Notes: generated by a model from the sequence alone, not told the origin. DNA of 41,622 nt from Paracoccaceae bacterium (GCA_022448245.1 JAKVCO010000003.1:1-41622), one strand, 5' to 3'. Shown: positions 26,614 to 40,395, counted from the first letter of the stretch. Numbers and translations: made by a program.

Positions 26614-27315
26614 TCAGATCGCTGTGAGCGCTGGATCAGAGGTCACGCGGATTGGCGCCGTGAGCGTGCTGAGGCTGGTCTTCTGGTGGTCCCGCTCATC
26701 AAAGTTCGTTGGCGAAAGCCAGGCCTCGTAAGCTTCGTTCAGACGCGGCCAATCCTTGTCAGTGATCGCAAACCACGCGGTATCGCGGTTCTTGCCTTTG
26801 ACGACCATGTGCTGACGAAAGATCCCTTCGTAGGAAAAACCCAGCCGTTGCGCCGCACGCCGCGATGGCAGGTTTCGAGCGTCGCATTTCCATTCATAGC
26901 GCCGGTATCCATGGGCGAAGGCCCAGCGCATGAGCAAGATCATCGCCTCGGTGGCTGCGGGCTGGCGCTGCAAGGTCGGAGCATAGGTGATCCCGCCCAC
27001 CTCAATCACGCCTTGGGCTGGCTTCATGCGCATGAGGGCCGCCTGCCCCTTGGGGGCACCGGTTTGAGCATCGCAGATGGCGTAATAGCAAAAGCCGGGG
27101 GTCGCTGAATAGGCCGTGGCCCAAGTGTGAAAATCCTGGGCAGTGGGGAACGGGCCCCAGCCAATGAACTCCCAAAGCGGATCGTGGCCCGCGAACGCTT
27201 CAAAGAGCGTTGCGCCATGACGGTCCGCGCTTAATTTCTCGAGCCGCGCGAAGCGACCCGTCAGCGTTTCACCGACCGGAGGCTCTGCCCCATTCCAAGC
27301 ACTAAAATCTTCCAT
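26614..27315 (-). CDS. GNAT-family N-acetyltransferase (RimJ/RimL-like)
   Basis: Acetyl-CoA-dependent acetyltransferase of the GNAT fold. RLEKLSADRHGATLFEAF at the start, an EVGGITYAPTLQRQPAATEAM segment equivalent to the acetyl-CoA loop, and the late NLPSRRAAQRLGFSYEGIFRQHM motif typical of the RimJ/RimL group. The substrate may be a protein N-terminus or a small amine. Start: ATG 27315 is used; an in-frame TTG at 27324 has a GAGGG ribosome site and is an alternative. Confidence 0.9.
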   Translation of the reverse strand: MEDFSAWNGAEPPVGETLTGRFARLEKLSADRHGATLFEAFAGHDPLWEFIGWGPFPTAQDFHTWATAYSATPGFCYYAICDAQTGAPKGQAALMRMKPAQGVIEVGGITYAPTLQRQPAATEAMILLMRWAFAHGYRRYEWKCDARNLPSRRAAQRLGFSYEGIFRQHMVVKGKNRDTAWFAITDKDWPRLNEAYEAWLSPTNFDERDHQKTSLSTLTAPIRVTSDPALTAI

Positions 27316-27414
27316 TTTTTGCAACGAAACGCCCTCGCCCGCTCACAATGCAGCCACAATATCCGGTGATATCTCGCCACACCCAAGACAGGGGCTTTCT
27401 GGGAGAACATCATC

Positions 27415-27597
27415 ATGCTGTCAAAGATTTCGACACACCTTCGCGACGCAACCATCACGCCCAAGGCTGACTGGGCTGTGCTTACCGTGGGCGTCCTTAT
27501 GCTCACGAGCGCCATCGTCACGGCTGTCGTTGCGCCCGCCACTGCCTTGCAAGCGGAATCCGATCTGAAAATGGCCAGGGAAACCGCGGCGCTTTAA
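27415..27597 (+). CDS. Small single-span membrane protein
   Basis: 60-residue protein with a polar N-terminus (MLSKISTHLRDATITPKADW), one hydrophobic segment (about 21-44) and a short amphipathic tail. GGGAGA lies about nine bases before the ATG. Family unknown. Similar small proteins occur in roseobacters, but I cannot name them. The stop overlaps the end of the convergent DUF1501 gene by four bases. Confidence 0.6.
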   Translation: MLSKISTHLRDATITPKADWAVLTVGVLMLTSAIVTAVVAPATALQAESDLKMARETAAL

Positions 27598-28802
27598 CGA
27601 AGGATGCCGGGGTCGGCGCCCATGTCGAGCCCCGGGAAGATCACCTTCTCGATGTCATCTACCGACGTGCCAAAGAGGGCGCGCATGGCCGAGCCTGCAT
27701 AGGCACGAATATCGCGCACGGGCATCAGATCGCGTCCTTGGTAGAGATCGGCCTCACCAAGCCCGGGCCAACGCCCGTAGCTCTGCCCGCCGCGAACAGC
27801 GCCACCAGCCGCAAACATCACGCCGCCGGTGCCATGGTCCGTGCCTTTGGTGCCATTAACGCGCGCCGTGCGACCGAACTCCGTCATCACAAGAACAGCC
27901 GTATCGCCCCAAACTGGGCCAAGCCCCGCCTTCATAAGCTGCAAAGTCCGCGAAAGCTCCTCGAGTTTGCGCGTAATCTGAGGGCCTTGGCGCGCATGGG
28001 TATCCCACCCATTGATAGAGAAAGAGGCAATCCGCGTGTCGAGACGCAATTGCTCGACCACAAAGCGCGCCACTTCACCCGTCACTCGCCCTGTTGGGCC
28101 GCTCGGGGTGGCCATCATCTCCATGTCTTCCATGGTGTCATCGTCGAGTGCGGGGGCCATCTCGATCCCCTCGATGATATCCATCGCTTGTAGCGCGGCG
28201 TCCCGGAAGAGCGGGTCATCGTGATAGATAAGCTCCAGAAGCTGTGCGCCCTGTGGCGACAGCCGCAAAGCAGTGTTGGGCGACCACGTGGCGTGCGGAC
28301 CCGGTCCGGCGAGGATATGGAGCCTATCCCGCCCCACCGCGAAGGCCGTTCGCGTTTCAACATCGGGCGCGATCTGCAGCAGCCGGTTCAGCCACCCGTC
28401 CCGCGAAATCTGGAATGGGTCGCCACCATTTCCCGCTTCGAGCAAGGCCTGGCCGTCAAAGTGGCTGCGTTTATCGCGATAGGGCGTGGAGACCGCATGA
28501 GCGACGACAAGTTCTCCCGCCTCCCACATCGGCACAAGACCCGCGAGCCCAGGATGCAGGCCAAAGAAGTTGCCGATGGCGTGCTGATCCGGGTCGCGAC
28601 CCAAAAGCTCACCGCGCAGGGGGACAAAATCAGGATCCCCCCAAGGACGTACGGCGTCGAGGCCATCGAGCGCGCCGCGCAAGATGATCACCACGAGTCT
28701 CCCCTCCCACGGTGCGGAGGCCAAGGTGATGGGGGTCATCAGAGGGCTAGCGGCCGCGGAGCAGCCGATGAGGCCAGATTTGAGGAAGGTACGTCGGTCC
28801 AA
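27594..28802 (-). CDS. DUF1501-family Tat-exported protein
   Basis: 402-residue protein with a twin-arginine leader (DRRTFLKSGLIGCSAAAS) and a sulfatase-like alpha/beta domain: VVIILRGALDGLD near the start, HAVSTPYRDKRSHFDGQ, and TEFGRTARVNGTKGTDHGTGG with the metal-site Asp/His. DUF1501 proteins are related to alkaline-phosphatase-fold enzymes but remain uncharacterised. It starts three bases after the stop of the DUF1800 gene, forming the well-known conserved pair. Confidence 0.92.
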   Translation of the reverse strand: MDRRTFLKSGLIGCSAAASPLMTPITLASAPWEGRLVVIILRGALDGLDAVRPWGDPDFVPLRGELLGRDPDQHAIGNFFGLHPGLAGLVPMWEAGELVVAHAVSTPYRDKRSHFDGQALLEAGNGGDPFQISRDGWLNRLLQIAPDVETRTAFAVGRDRLHILAGPGPHATWSPNTALRLSPQGAQLLELIYHDDPLFRDAALQAMDIIEGIEMAPALDDDTMEDMEMMATPSGPTGRVTGEVARFVVEQLRLDTRIASFSINGWDTHARQGPQITRKLEELSRTLQLMKAGLGPVWGDTAVLVMTEFGRTARVNGTKGTDHGTGGVMFAAGGAVRGGQSYGRWPGLGEADLYQGRDLMPVRDIRAYAGSAMRALFGTSVDDIEKVIFPGLDMGADPGILR

Positions 28803-28804
28803 GG

Positions 28805-30181
28805 TTACCTCCTTTGAAAGCTCGGCGAGGCAAGGACGAGGCCCACCCCTTCTTGCCGGTTCTGCGCCGCATCAACCGCAAAGCGGAGCTCAGGTGGGGC
28901 GGTGTCGCCGGCAATCAATGCCAAAAGCTCTCGCGGGTCAGGCAGCTCGGCTGTGAGGCGGACGGGCGCGCGCATGGCCCAGTTCACACGTTCCGCCACC
29001 GCCTGCGGGGTCACCCAAGAGGTATCCTCTTCCTCCCAACCGGCAGGATCGGGTGGGCGGCGCCACGGTTGGCCCATGCGGCTCAAAGGCGTCACGGCGA
29101 GGGTGCGCACATCCTTAAGGCCAGCGGTCTCAACCTGCGCCGCCTCGAGACCAAGGGCCCGGAACGACGATGAGATATAGTCGATCGGCCATTTCACGTT
29201 GCGACGGACAGGATCCCAAGCGGCGGGGTGTTCCAAAAGCGCTGCCGTGGCCACCGCCAGATCTCCATCAGAGGCGAGGTATCGGGAGCTGATGTGGCGC
29301 ACGAGACCCTCATCGGGCGTGTCTGACACGAAGTGAACTGCCATCTTTCGGGCAAGATGGCGCGCCGTTTCGGGGTGGAGCGCCAGATCATCTACGACGG
29401 CATCGATCGCCTCGAGCGTGTCGCCGCCATAAAGACGGTCCAGCACGCGCTCGGCTCCGGGCTCCACGATCCCTGGCCGAAAAACAAAACCCTTCCCACG
29501 CTCAAGCGAGAGCCCTGTGAGCAAGGCAGCGAGCTGGCGCACGTCGTCTTGGCTATAGGGACCGTCGACCCCAAGCGTGTGTAGTTCCAGAAACTCGCGA
29601 GCAAGGTTTTCGTTTAGCCCCCGCCCCTTACGTCGTTGGCCGATGCGTGAGTTCGGGCCCGTAGAAAGCACTTGATCGAGGTAGTTGAGCATCAACGGCG
29701 ATCGCAAAACCGCACGCGCCATATCTGCGAACCGCCCCATGATGTGCGGACGAATGGCGTCGTTGGAATAGGCGGCAGTGGCGTATTGGCTGATCCCGCC
29801 AGAGCCCACTGCTGTAAAATGATCTGTCCAGAAGCTGACCAGACGTTCACTCAAGCCATAGGGCCTGCCCACGTGGCGGACGAGGAGAGCTCTGAAATCC
29901 TGAAACGCTCGGTCGCGCGCTTGAGTGCTAACTTGGCGGGCGGCTTCCCGCGCGGCATCCTTGGCGGCCTGCCCTTCAGCTTTACGCACTTGGCCGCGGC
30001 GATCGCGATAGGCGGCGTCGAGCGCCACGAGCTCCTTCGTGGTGAGGATGGGGTGGCTTCGCGCGAAAGGGTCGCGCACGGTGGCTTCGTCAATCAATTC
30101 GCTCGGGTCGCGCGGCGGGGCGAGCACGGGCGAAGGGCCAAGCCCGAAACGATGGACGGCGATAAGGGGGTCGAAAGCCAT
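28805..30181 (-). CDS. DUF1800-family protein
   Basis: 458-residue protein of the DUF1800 family: the start AFDPLIAVHRFGLGPSP, WTDHFTAVGSG, NLAREFLELHTLGVDGPYSQDDVRQLAALLTG and the late FRALGLEAAQVE segment are characteristic. No Tat or Sec signal is obvious, so export may depend on the partner. The function is unknown throughout the family; its strict pairing with DUF1501 suggests a joint role outside the cytoplasm. It is the first gene of the pair. Confidence 0.92.
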   Translation of the reverse strand: MAFDPLIAVHRFGLGPSPVLAPPRDPSELIDEATVRDPFARSHPILTTKELVALDAAYRDRRGQVRKAEGQAAKDAAREAARQVSTQARDRAFQDFRALLVRHVGRPYGLSERLVSFWTDHFTAVGSGGISQYATAAYSNDAIRPHIMGRFADMARAVLRSPLMLNYLDQVLSTGPNSRIGQRRKGRGLNENLAREFLELHTLGVDGPYSQDDVRQLAALLTGLSLERGKGFVFRPGIVEPGAERVLDRLYGGDTLEAIDAVVDDLALHPETARHLARKMAVHFVSDTPDEGLVRHISSRYLASDGDLAVATAALLEHPAAWDPVRRNVKWPIDYISSSFRALGLEAAQVETAGLKDVRTLAVTPLSRMGQPWRRPPDPAGWEEEDTSWVTPQAVAERVNWAMRAPVRLTAELPDPRELLALIAGDTAPPELRFAVDAAQNRQEGVGLVLASPSFQRR

Positions 30182-30300
30182 GTTGGCGCCTGCCTGCTCT
30201 TGTCATGATCAGCGTATCTGGAGCTTATACGGCTGACCAGCGCCTGTCCGTCGCAGAAAGCTGCGGTAAGCGCCGCAGGAGGAAATGCGCCCCATAGAAA

Positions 30301-30330
30301 ACGCCAGCCCCCGTGACCGGAGACTGGCGT
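30301..30330 (-). terminator. Terminator of aspS
   Basis: Stem ACGCCAG / CTGGCGT with further pairing inside. On the minus strand it is followed by a T-run (TTTTCT). It lies 23 bases past the aspS stop. Confidence 0.75.
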
Positions 30331-30352
30331 AGTTCTTGGCGCTGTGGCGCGC

Positions 30353-32212
30353 TTATTCGGGGTCGATCACCCGCAGCGACAGTTCGCGCAGCTGCTCGTT
30401 CAGGGGCACGGATGGCGCGTCCATCATCAGGTCTTCCGCGCGCTGGTTCATCGGGAACATGATGACCTCGCGGATGTTTTCTTGATCGGCCAGAAGCATC
30501 ACGATCCGGTCGATTCCTGCCGCGCAGCCACCGTGGGGCGGTGCGCCGTATTGGAAGGCGTTTACCATGCCACCGAAGCGCTTCTTGACCTCTTCAGGGC
30601 CGTAGCCTGCGAGCTCAAAGGCTTTGAACATGATCTCGGGCTTGTGGTTCCGGATCGCGCCGGAGACGAGCTCGTAGCCGTTGCACGCGAGGTCATACTG
30701 GAAGCCGCGCACGTCGAGGGGGTCACCCTCCAGCGCCGCCATCCCTCCTTGCGGCATAGAGAACGGGTTGTGTTCGAAGTCGAGCTCACCGGTTTCTTCG
30801 TCGCGCTCGTAGATCGGGAAATCCACGATCCAGGCAAAGGCAAAGCGGTCCTTATCCGTCAGGCCCAGTTCGTCGCCGATCACCGTGCGGGCTTTGCCTG
30901 CAACGCGCTCAAAGGCGGACGGTTTGCCGCCGAGGAAGAACGCTGCGTCGCCCACGCCGAGGCCGAGCTGCTGGCGGATCGCCTCGGTGCGCTCAGGGCC
31001 AATGTTCTTAGCCAGCGGGCCTGCGGCCTCTTCGCCGAGGACCACTTCGCCGGATTTGATCAGCGCGTTCACCTCTTTGACGGAGATGCCCCGTTCCTGC
31101 GCGATGCTGTCGGCTGATTGCTTGCGCCAGAAGATGTAGCCCATGCCGGGCAGACCCTCTTTCTGTGCGAAGGCGTTCATGCGGTCGCAGAATTTGCGGG
31201 AGCCGCCGCCCGGCGCCGGAATCGCGCGTATCTGGGTGCCGTCTTGCTCGAGAAGCTTGGCAAAGATCGCGAAGCCGGAGCCTGCGAAATGCTCGGACAC
31301 GATCTCCATCTTGATCGGGTTGCGGAGGTCAGGCTTGTCGGTGCCGTACCAAAGGGCTGCGTCCTTGTAGGAAATCTGCGCCCATTCGGCAGGCGCGTCC
31401 ACTTTGCGACCGCCGCCGAACTCCTCAAACACGCCCGCGATCACGGGGGAGACAGTATCGAAGACGTCCTGCTGCTCCACAAAGCTCATTTCCATGTCGA
31501 GCTGGTAGAAGTCCGTGGGCGAGCGGTCAGCGCGCGGGTCCTCATCGCGGAAACACGGCGCGATCTGGAAGTATTTGTCGAAGCCCGAGACCATGATCAG
31601 CTGTTTGAACTGCTGCGGCGCCTGTGGGAGGGCGTAGAACTTGCCCGGGTGAAGACGGGACGGGACGAGGAAGTCGCGTGCGCCTTCGGGCGAGGAAGCC
31701 GTGATGATCGGCGTCTGGTATTCCTTAAAACCGATATCCCACATGCGCTTGCGGATGGAGCTCACCACATCCGAGCGCAGCACCATGTTCTTTTGCATCT
31801 GCTCGCGGCGCAGATCGAGGTAGCGATAGCGCAGACGCGTCTCTTCCGGATATTCTTGGTCGCCGAAGACCTGCAGTGGCAGCTCGCCTTCGATGCCGCC
31901 GAGCACCTCCATATCGCGAATGAAGACCTCAACCTCACCAGTGGGGAGCTTCGAATTCACAAGCTCTGGGTCGCGGGCCTTCACGGTGCCGTCGATCCGG
32001 ATGCACCATTCAGCGCGGAGCTTTTCGACTTCTGCGAAAACAGGAGAATCGGGGTCACACAGGACCTGGGTCACGCCGTAATGGTCGCGCAGATCGATGA
32101 AGATCACCCCGCCGTGGTCGCGACGCCGATTGACCCAGCCCGACAAGCGAACGGTATCGCCCACCTGGGCGGCGGTCAGATCGTTGCAAGAATGGCTGCG
32201 ATAGGCGTGCAT
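30353..32212 (-). CDS. aspS: Aspartate-tRNA ligase
   Basis: Class IIb aminoacyl-tRNA synthetase charging tRNA-Asp (and, in organisms with GatCAB, often tRNA-Asn too). N-terminal anticodon-binding OB fold ([12 protein letters not shown]...[19 protein letters not shown]), the class II core with [24 protein letters not shown] (motif 2), the bacterial GAD insertion, and motif 3 [12 protein letters not shown]. 619 aa, slightly long. ATG 32212 with AGGAG seven bases upstream is preferred over the upstream open frame. Confidence 0.97.
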   Translation of the reverse strand: MHAYRSHSCNDLTAAQVGDTVRLSGWVNRRRDHGGVIFIDLRDHYGVTQVLCDPDSPVFAEVEKLRAEWCIRIDGTVKARDPELVNSKLPTGEVEVFIRDMEVLGGIEGELPLQVFGDQEYPEETRLRYRYLDLRREQMQKNMVLRSDVVSSIRKRMWDIGFKEYQTPIITASSPEGARDFLVPSRLHPGKFYALPQAPQQFKQLIMVSGFDKYFQIAPCFRDEDPRADRSPTDFYQLDMEMSFVEQQDVFDTVSPVIAGVFEEFGGGRKVDAPAEWAQISYKDAALWYGTDKPDLRNPIKMEIVSEHFAGSGFAIFAKLLEQDGTQIRAIPAPGGGSRKFCDRMNAFAQKEGLPGMGYIFWRKQSADSIAQERGISVKEVNALIKSGEVVLGEEAAGPLAKNIGPERTEAIRQQLGLGVGDAAFFLGGKPSAFERVAGKARTVIGDELGLTDKDRFAFAWIVDFPIYERDEETGELDFEHNPFSMPQGGMAALEGDPLDVRGFQYDLACNGYELVSGAIRNHKPEIMFKAFELAGYGPEEVKKRFGGMVNAFQYGAPPHGGCAAGIDRIVMLLADQENIREVIMFPMNQRAEDLMMDAPSVPLNEQLRELSLRVIDPE

Positions 32213-32298
32213 CAGGAGCTCCTTTGGCAAGTCGCGCCGATACACAGCTCAAAGGGGGCGAAGTCAAGCCAAAGCCGTAAAGGCTGCCATCTAAGCGC

Positions 32299-32913
32299 TT
32301 AATATTCGGGGTGACGGATCCTGAAATGGCAATGCGCGGCCCCCGTCGCGCTGCAACAGATTTCCTTGCAGCTCATCCGGCGGTCGATCAGGACCTGAAA
32401 GAGTCGTTCAAACTGGGCTGCATGGTAATGGCACGCGGGCTCGTCCGAAGTTGCCCCCTTTATGGCCGGGTTCCCTCTGAGCTGGAAATCCAGACGCCCG
32501 ACGACTTTGAACTCTCCGCTTCCTGCAAACGTCCAAGAGTTTAGCTCCGTTGTGCGCCCGAGAAGCCAGGCTGCCGCCGCCCAAGGCATGCTCTGCAACA
32601 TCGTTTGCGCGCGCTTAGACATACGGTGCTCCAGGACAAAATCCGAGGTCAGCTGACCGGCCCGCTGCGATATCCGCTTTGCCTGATCTGGTAGTTCTCG
32701 ACGCAACGCATTGTGAAGGTCAGCCACACGTGCTTCACGCACAGGCTCATGCTCAGCGGGAAGTCGAAAGACCTGCGCTTTCCTAAGCAGCTCTTCTGCT
32801 GCTTGCTTACCGCAAAGCTCCTCTGTGGCCTCTGCGATCTTCAAAATGGACAGCGGTCCCATGAACCCCGGACCAGCCGGACGTTTCAAGTGACCTTTCG
32901 GCGGGGTGGCCAT
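32299..32913 (-). CDS. bchJ: BchJ-like V4R-domain protein
   Basis: 204-residue protein matching BchJ of purple bacteria over its length: MGPLSILKIAEATEEL, HNALRRELPDQAKRISQRAGQLTSDFVLEHRM, NSWTFAGSGEF, then the V4R domain (about 130-200) with Cys161, Cys182, Cys186/187 and Cys195 in ACHYHAAQFERLF and CCSATGAAHCHF. BchJ was named bacteriochlorophyll 4-vinyl reductase, but later work suggests a substrate-carrier role. No other photosynthesis gene is in the window; the neighbours are aspS and carB. ATG 32913 with GGGGAAGGG upstream. A V4R sensor with another ligand is a possible alternative. Confidence 0.8.
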   Translation of the reverse strand: MATPPKGHLKRPAGPGFMGPLSILKIAEATEELCGKQAAEELLRKAQVFRLPAEHEPVREARVADLHNALRRELPDQAKRISQRAGQLTSDFVLEHRMSKRAQTMLQSMPWAAAAWLLGRTTELNSWTFAGSGEFKVVGRLDFQLRGNPAIKGATSDEPACHYHAAQFERLFQVLIDRRMSCKEICCSATGAAHCHFRIRHPEY

Positions 32914-33034
32914 GTCCCTTCCCCCGAGCAGTGATCTCCTTAGGCCGGCTTCGTAGACTCCCCAAACGTCACACGCCCCAGAACGGGGGTAAAACTCGTG
33001 CCTAACATCAACAATCGAAATAGCGCTCGTTTTC

Positions 33035-33052
33035 TGTCAATCAAACTTGACA
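33035..33052. promoter_or_regulatory. Palindrome between bchJ and carB
   Basis: TGTCAA-TCAAAC-TTGACA, a perfect 6-bp inverted repeat, each half also a consensus -35 box pointing towards bchJ (minus) and carB (plus). No convincing -10 was found at 17 bases on either side. It could be a repressor operator or back-to-back promoters. Confidence 0.4.
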
Positions 33053-33147
33053 CTCACTTTACGGGGCCTTGGAGGCACAATCAGCCTTGCACCCAAAAGC
33101 CCCATGCCTATAACGCCGACAATTTGCCAAGCAGGGGGACGGTCGAC

Positions 33148-36438
<3,291 letters not shown>

Positions 36439-36447
36439 CGAAATTTC

Positions 36448-36477
36448 CACCACAGGCGGCCTGCATCGCCTGTGGTG
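36448..36477 (+). terminator. Terminator of carB
   Basis: A perfect 11-bp stem CACCACAGGCG / CGCCTGTGGTG with an 8-base loop, 9 bases after the carB stop, followed by TATTTGG. Confidence 0.8.
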
Positions 36478-36530
36478 TATTTGGCCCACATCGACACTTA
36501 GCGATCTAGGCCTTTGACCTCTTCGCAAAC

Positions 36531-36545
36531 TTGAGACAATCTCAA
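36531..36545 (+). promoter_or_regulatory. Operator-like palindrome upstream of the GT61 gene
   Basis: TTGAGA-CAA-TCTCAA, a perfect 6-bp inverted repeat 55 bases before the GT61 start codon, with a TTGACC box just upstream (36514-36519). Position and symmetry suit a transcription-factor site; the regulator is unknown. Confidence 0.35.
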
Positions 36546-36600
36546 TTAAAACGCGCCGCGGCAGGCAAAAAATTGCGGCGCCCAGTCGAGAAGGCTCAAA

Positions 36601-37935
36601 ATGGCCCTAGACGCAGAGCAGTACCCCGCCTTTGACGCGGATCCAGTCGAGGTGCTTTGGGCGCCTGGGCGTGATAATGGACTAGTGCTCCTTGCAGACC
36701 CCGGACAGCTGTGGACGCCCGTGAAGGGTGGCACCATTCGCGCACTCGGTCTGTCTGAGAACCCCGAGATCAACCAACGTTTCTTCGACGAGCGCATTCG
36801 CATCGCCGAACAAGCGATGTTCTCGTCGGTCATCGAGTTCGCGACGGTCCCAGCGCGTGTCAGCAACCTCCTGATCTACAAGAACTCTTTGGCCGTGGAT
36901 GGCAAATGGGTCCTCTCAGGCCCAGCGGGCGATCGGATGAGTTCACGCTGTCAGACGGCGTGGCGCAGCGCGCAGAAGCGCCCCTATTGGGGCAAGCGCC
37001 TGACGCAGTATTTCGAGGATAACGCGCAACGCCCCCTCCCGATCGCGGCGCAAAGCGCGGACGACGTGCCCTTCGTGATCGAGGCTAAGAACCTCACGAA
37101 TTACTATCACTTCACCAAGGAAGTGCTGGCCGCGCTGACGACGCTCGATGCCATTCCTGGTCACCATGCGCCCATCATCATCACCTACCACAAGCGCCCA
37201 CCGGCCCCCTTCGTGACGGCCTTTATCGAGGCGCTCTTCCCCGAACACGCCGAACGCGTGCGCTTCGAGAAAGCGCCGCGCCGCTATGACGATGCGTTGA
37301 TCTGCTGGTACGGCGATTACGCAGGGCTGAGGGAAGATGGGGGCCAGCACTACGGCACCCGCCACACGCTGGATGGGTCCCACATTGGGGCGGGCCTCTC
37401 GGTTCTCCTGCGCCATGCGGGCTATTCCCGCGCCCTGCGCCTGCTGCGGGAACGTGCACTGCGCGTCATCAAGCAAGGCGACTTCGATCACTTCCCGGCG
37501 AAGTTCTGGATCACCCGCAAAGGCGGTCACGACCGCGTACCCAAAGCTGAAGGTGCCCTGATCGCAGCCTTCGCCGAGCGCGGCTTCGAAACGCTGGCTT
37601 TTGAGGATCTGTCGCCTCTCGAACAGGTCGCAGCCATGAACCGCGCTGAGACTGTCGCCTCCTACCACGGGGCAGGCTTCACAAACATGATGTACGCAGG
37701 CCGCAAAACGCAGGTCTTCGAGCTAGGCACCCTTCAGACCGGCGCGCAGCGTGTGGGTGACTTCAGCGCCTTCTGCCATGTCTCGGAATGCTCCTACACA
37801 CATGCTGTGGCGGACTTCGAATATGACGGCGATCGCGAGATCCCTCCCATGCGCGGCTATGGCCTTTATCCGGTCCGTATCTCGGAGGCTGGGATCGCGC
37901 GCCTCATGGACCGCGTGGACGCCTCGCTCCGCTGA
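36601..37935 (+). CDS. Glycosyltransferase family 61 (DUF563) protein
   Basis: 444-residue cytoplasmic glycosyltransferase-like protein. The C-terminal half has the GT61 marks: FWITRKGGHDRVPKAEGALIAAFAERGFETLAFEDLSPLEQVAAMNRAETVASYHGAGFTNMMYA, with the HGAGFTN loop and the following VFELG. The N-terminal half is specific to the roseobacter form. GT61 members add sugars, often xylose or N-acetylglucosamine, to polysaccharides or proteins. The substrate is unknown. It is a single gene between carB and the KAS III gene. Confidence 0.85.
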   Translation: MALDAEQYPAFDADPVEVLWAPGRDNGLVLLADPGQLWTPVKGGTIRALGLSENPEINQRFFDERIRIAEQAMFSSVIEFATVPARVSNLLIYKNSLAVDGKWVLSGPAGDRMSSRCQTAWRSAQKRPYWGKRLTQYFEDNAQRPLPIAAQSADDVPFVIEAKNLTNYYHFTKEVLAALTTLDAIPGHHAPIIITYHKRPPAPFVTAFIEALFPEHAERVRFEKAPRRYDDALICWYGDYAGLREDGGQHYGTRHTLDGSHIGAGLSVLLRHAGYSRALRLLRERALRVIKQGDFDHFPAKFWITRKGGHDRVPKAEGALIAAFAERGFETLAFEDLSPLEQVAAMNRAETVASYHGAGFTNMMYAGRKTQVFELGTLQTGAQRVGDFSAFCHVSECSYTHAVADFEYDGDREIPPMRGYGLYPVRISEAGIARLMDRVDASLR

Positions 37936-37992
37936 TAAGGTTGACCCTAGGCGCGCAAAGGCGTCTAACAACGGGCAAAAAAGGGCTCAGCC

Positions 37993-39111
<1,119 letters not shown>

Positions 39112-39125
39112 GCGAACGCGCCCGG

Positions 39126-39158
39126 CTTCTTCGTGCCCCGTACTTCCGCCGGAGGCAT
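39126..39158 (-). repeat. GC-rich intergenic repeat, copy D
   Basis: Read on the minus strand it gives ATGCCTCCGGCGGAAGTAC, GGG, then GCACGAAGAAG. It lies between the convergent KAS III and arsH genes. Confidence 0.8.
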
Positions 39159-39200
39159 TCGGTGGCAGTCGTTCCGCGCAGGGTACGTTCAGGAAGAGCC

Positions 39201-39926
39201 CTACGAGCTCACCCGCTTATGGACGTCTTCGAGCGTCTCAACACGCTCAGAGTAGCGATCGACCAAGCTATCTGCCCGACCGCGTGTCATGACGGTAAAG
39301 CGCGCAAGCTCCTCCATCACATCCACCAGACGGTTGTAGTAGGAAGACGGCTTCATCCGGTCGCCGTCGAATTCCTTCCACGCCATCGCCACCGAGCTCT
39401 GGTTCGGGATCGTCAGCATCCGCATCCAGCGCCCAAGGATCCGCATCTGATTGACCGAGTTAAAGCTCTGAGAGCCGCCAGAAACCTGACAGAGGGCCAA
39501 AGTCTTGCCCTGCGTGGGACGGATGCCTCCCATGGCTGAAAGCGGGATCCAGTCTATCTGGGCCTTCATGATACCGGTCATGGCGCCATGTCTTTCAGGC
39601 GTCGACCAGACCATGCCCTCGCTCCACAGCGCCAGCTCGCGCAGCTCGGCCACTTTGGGATGATCCGCATCTACGCCATCGTCGGGCAAAGGCAGACCCG
39701 AGGGCGCAAAAAGCTTCGTCTCGCAGCCCAGCGCGCGCAGAACCCGCGCGCCTTCCTCGCAAACTTTGCGCGAATAGCTTTCATCGCGAAGCGAACCGTA
39801 GAGCAGCAAGATACGCGGCGGGTGGCGATCATCATCGGGCGAAGCAAGTGCGTCCCAATCGAGCGGCGTCAGCGCGCCCGCAACGACATTGGGCAGATCA
39901 GACAGATCGATTTCTTGATCAGACAA
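39201..39926 (-). CDS. arsH: ArsH NADPH-dependent FMN reductase
   Basis: Flavoprotein oxidising trivalent methylated or aromatic arsenicals to less toxic pentavalent forms. Motifs: [16 protein letters not shown] (FMN phosphate site), [21 protein letters not shown], and [17 protein letters not shown], all typical of ArsH. 241 aa, normal. No arsR, arsC, arsB or arsM is beside it. It starts seven bases after the stop of the HTH-like gene, so the two form an operon. Confidence 0.95.
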   Translation of the reverse strand: MSDQEIDLSDLPNVVAGALTPLDWDALASPDDDRHPPRILLLYGSLRDESYSRKVCEEGARVLRALGCETKLFAPSGLPLPDDGVDADHPKVAELRELALWSEGMVWSTPERHGAMTGIMKAQIDWIPLSAMGGIRPTQGKTLALCQVSGGSQSFNSVNQMRILGRWMRMLTIPNQSSVAMAWKEFDGDRMKPSSYYNRLVDVMEELARFTVMTRGRADSLVDRYSERVETLEDVHKRVSS

Positions 39927-39933
39927 GGCCGCC

Positions 39934-40395
39934 TCAGCCAGTTTCTTCCTCGAGGTGCAGCTTCATCTCAAGGAGGACCTGTTGCAGCGCCGAGGTTTCC
40001 CGCAGCAAACGCTTGGCCTCGTTGATCGTGATGATGCCATCCTCAATGGATTGGTGGTACTCGCTCATAAGCATGGCAAATCTCTGTGACAGCGCCACGA
40101 CATCCGCGTTCACACCGCCCGATCCCTGATCGGTGTTGCGCCGCTCTTTGTCATAGCTAACGGTTACGCCATTGAGCTCGGCAAGCGCCGTAGTGACGTG
40201 CGGAAAACCAGATGCTTCTTCAAGCTGGGCCACCGTGTCCACCGGCATGAAGCGGTCCGAGTGTTCGTCGCTGTCGGCGTAATAGCGACCCAAGGTCGCC
40301 TTCGACTTTCCCGTGATTTCGCAGGCGCGTTCAATGCCCACCGCTTTCACAAGGGCTTCAGTATGCTTCTTAAGGTAGCTTCCCTTACCGGCCAT
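39934..40395 (-). CDS. HTH-like putative regulatory protein upstream of arsH
   Basis: 153-residue protein. The first 45 residues ([33 protein letters not shown]) look like a helix-turn-helix of the kind seen in phage CII-like proteins; the rest is helical and acidic, ending [13 protein letters not shown], with possible coiled-coil character (about 100-150). No metal-binding Cys is present, so it is not an ArsR. AAGGAG lies about 11 bases upstream of the ATG. A role in controlling arsH is plausible from position only. Confidence 0.7.
   Translation of the reverse strand: MAGKGSYLKKHTEALVKAVGIERACEITGKSKATLGRYYADSDEHSDRFMPVDTVAQLEEASGFPHVTTALAELNGVTVSYDKERRNTDQGSGGVNADVVALSQRFAMLMSEYHQSIEDGIITINEAKRLLRETSALQQVLLEMKLHLEEETG

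Noticed and set aside
31118..32302. A 394-codon plus-strand open frame opposite aspS
   Set aside because: It is an antisense shadow of a secure synthetase gene in GC-rich DNA and has no recognisable protein features.
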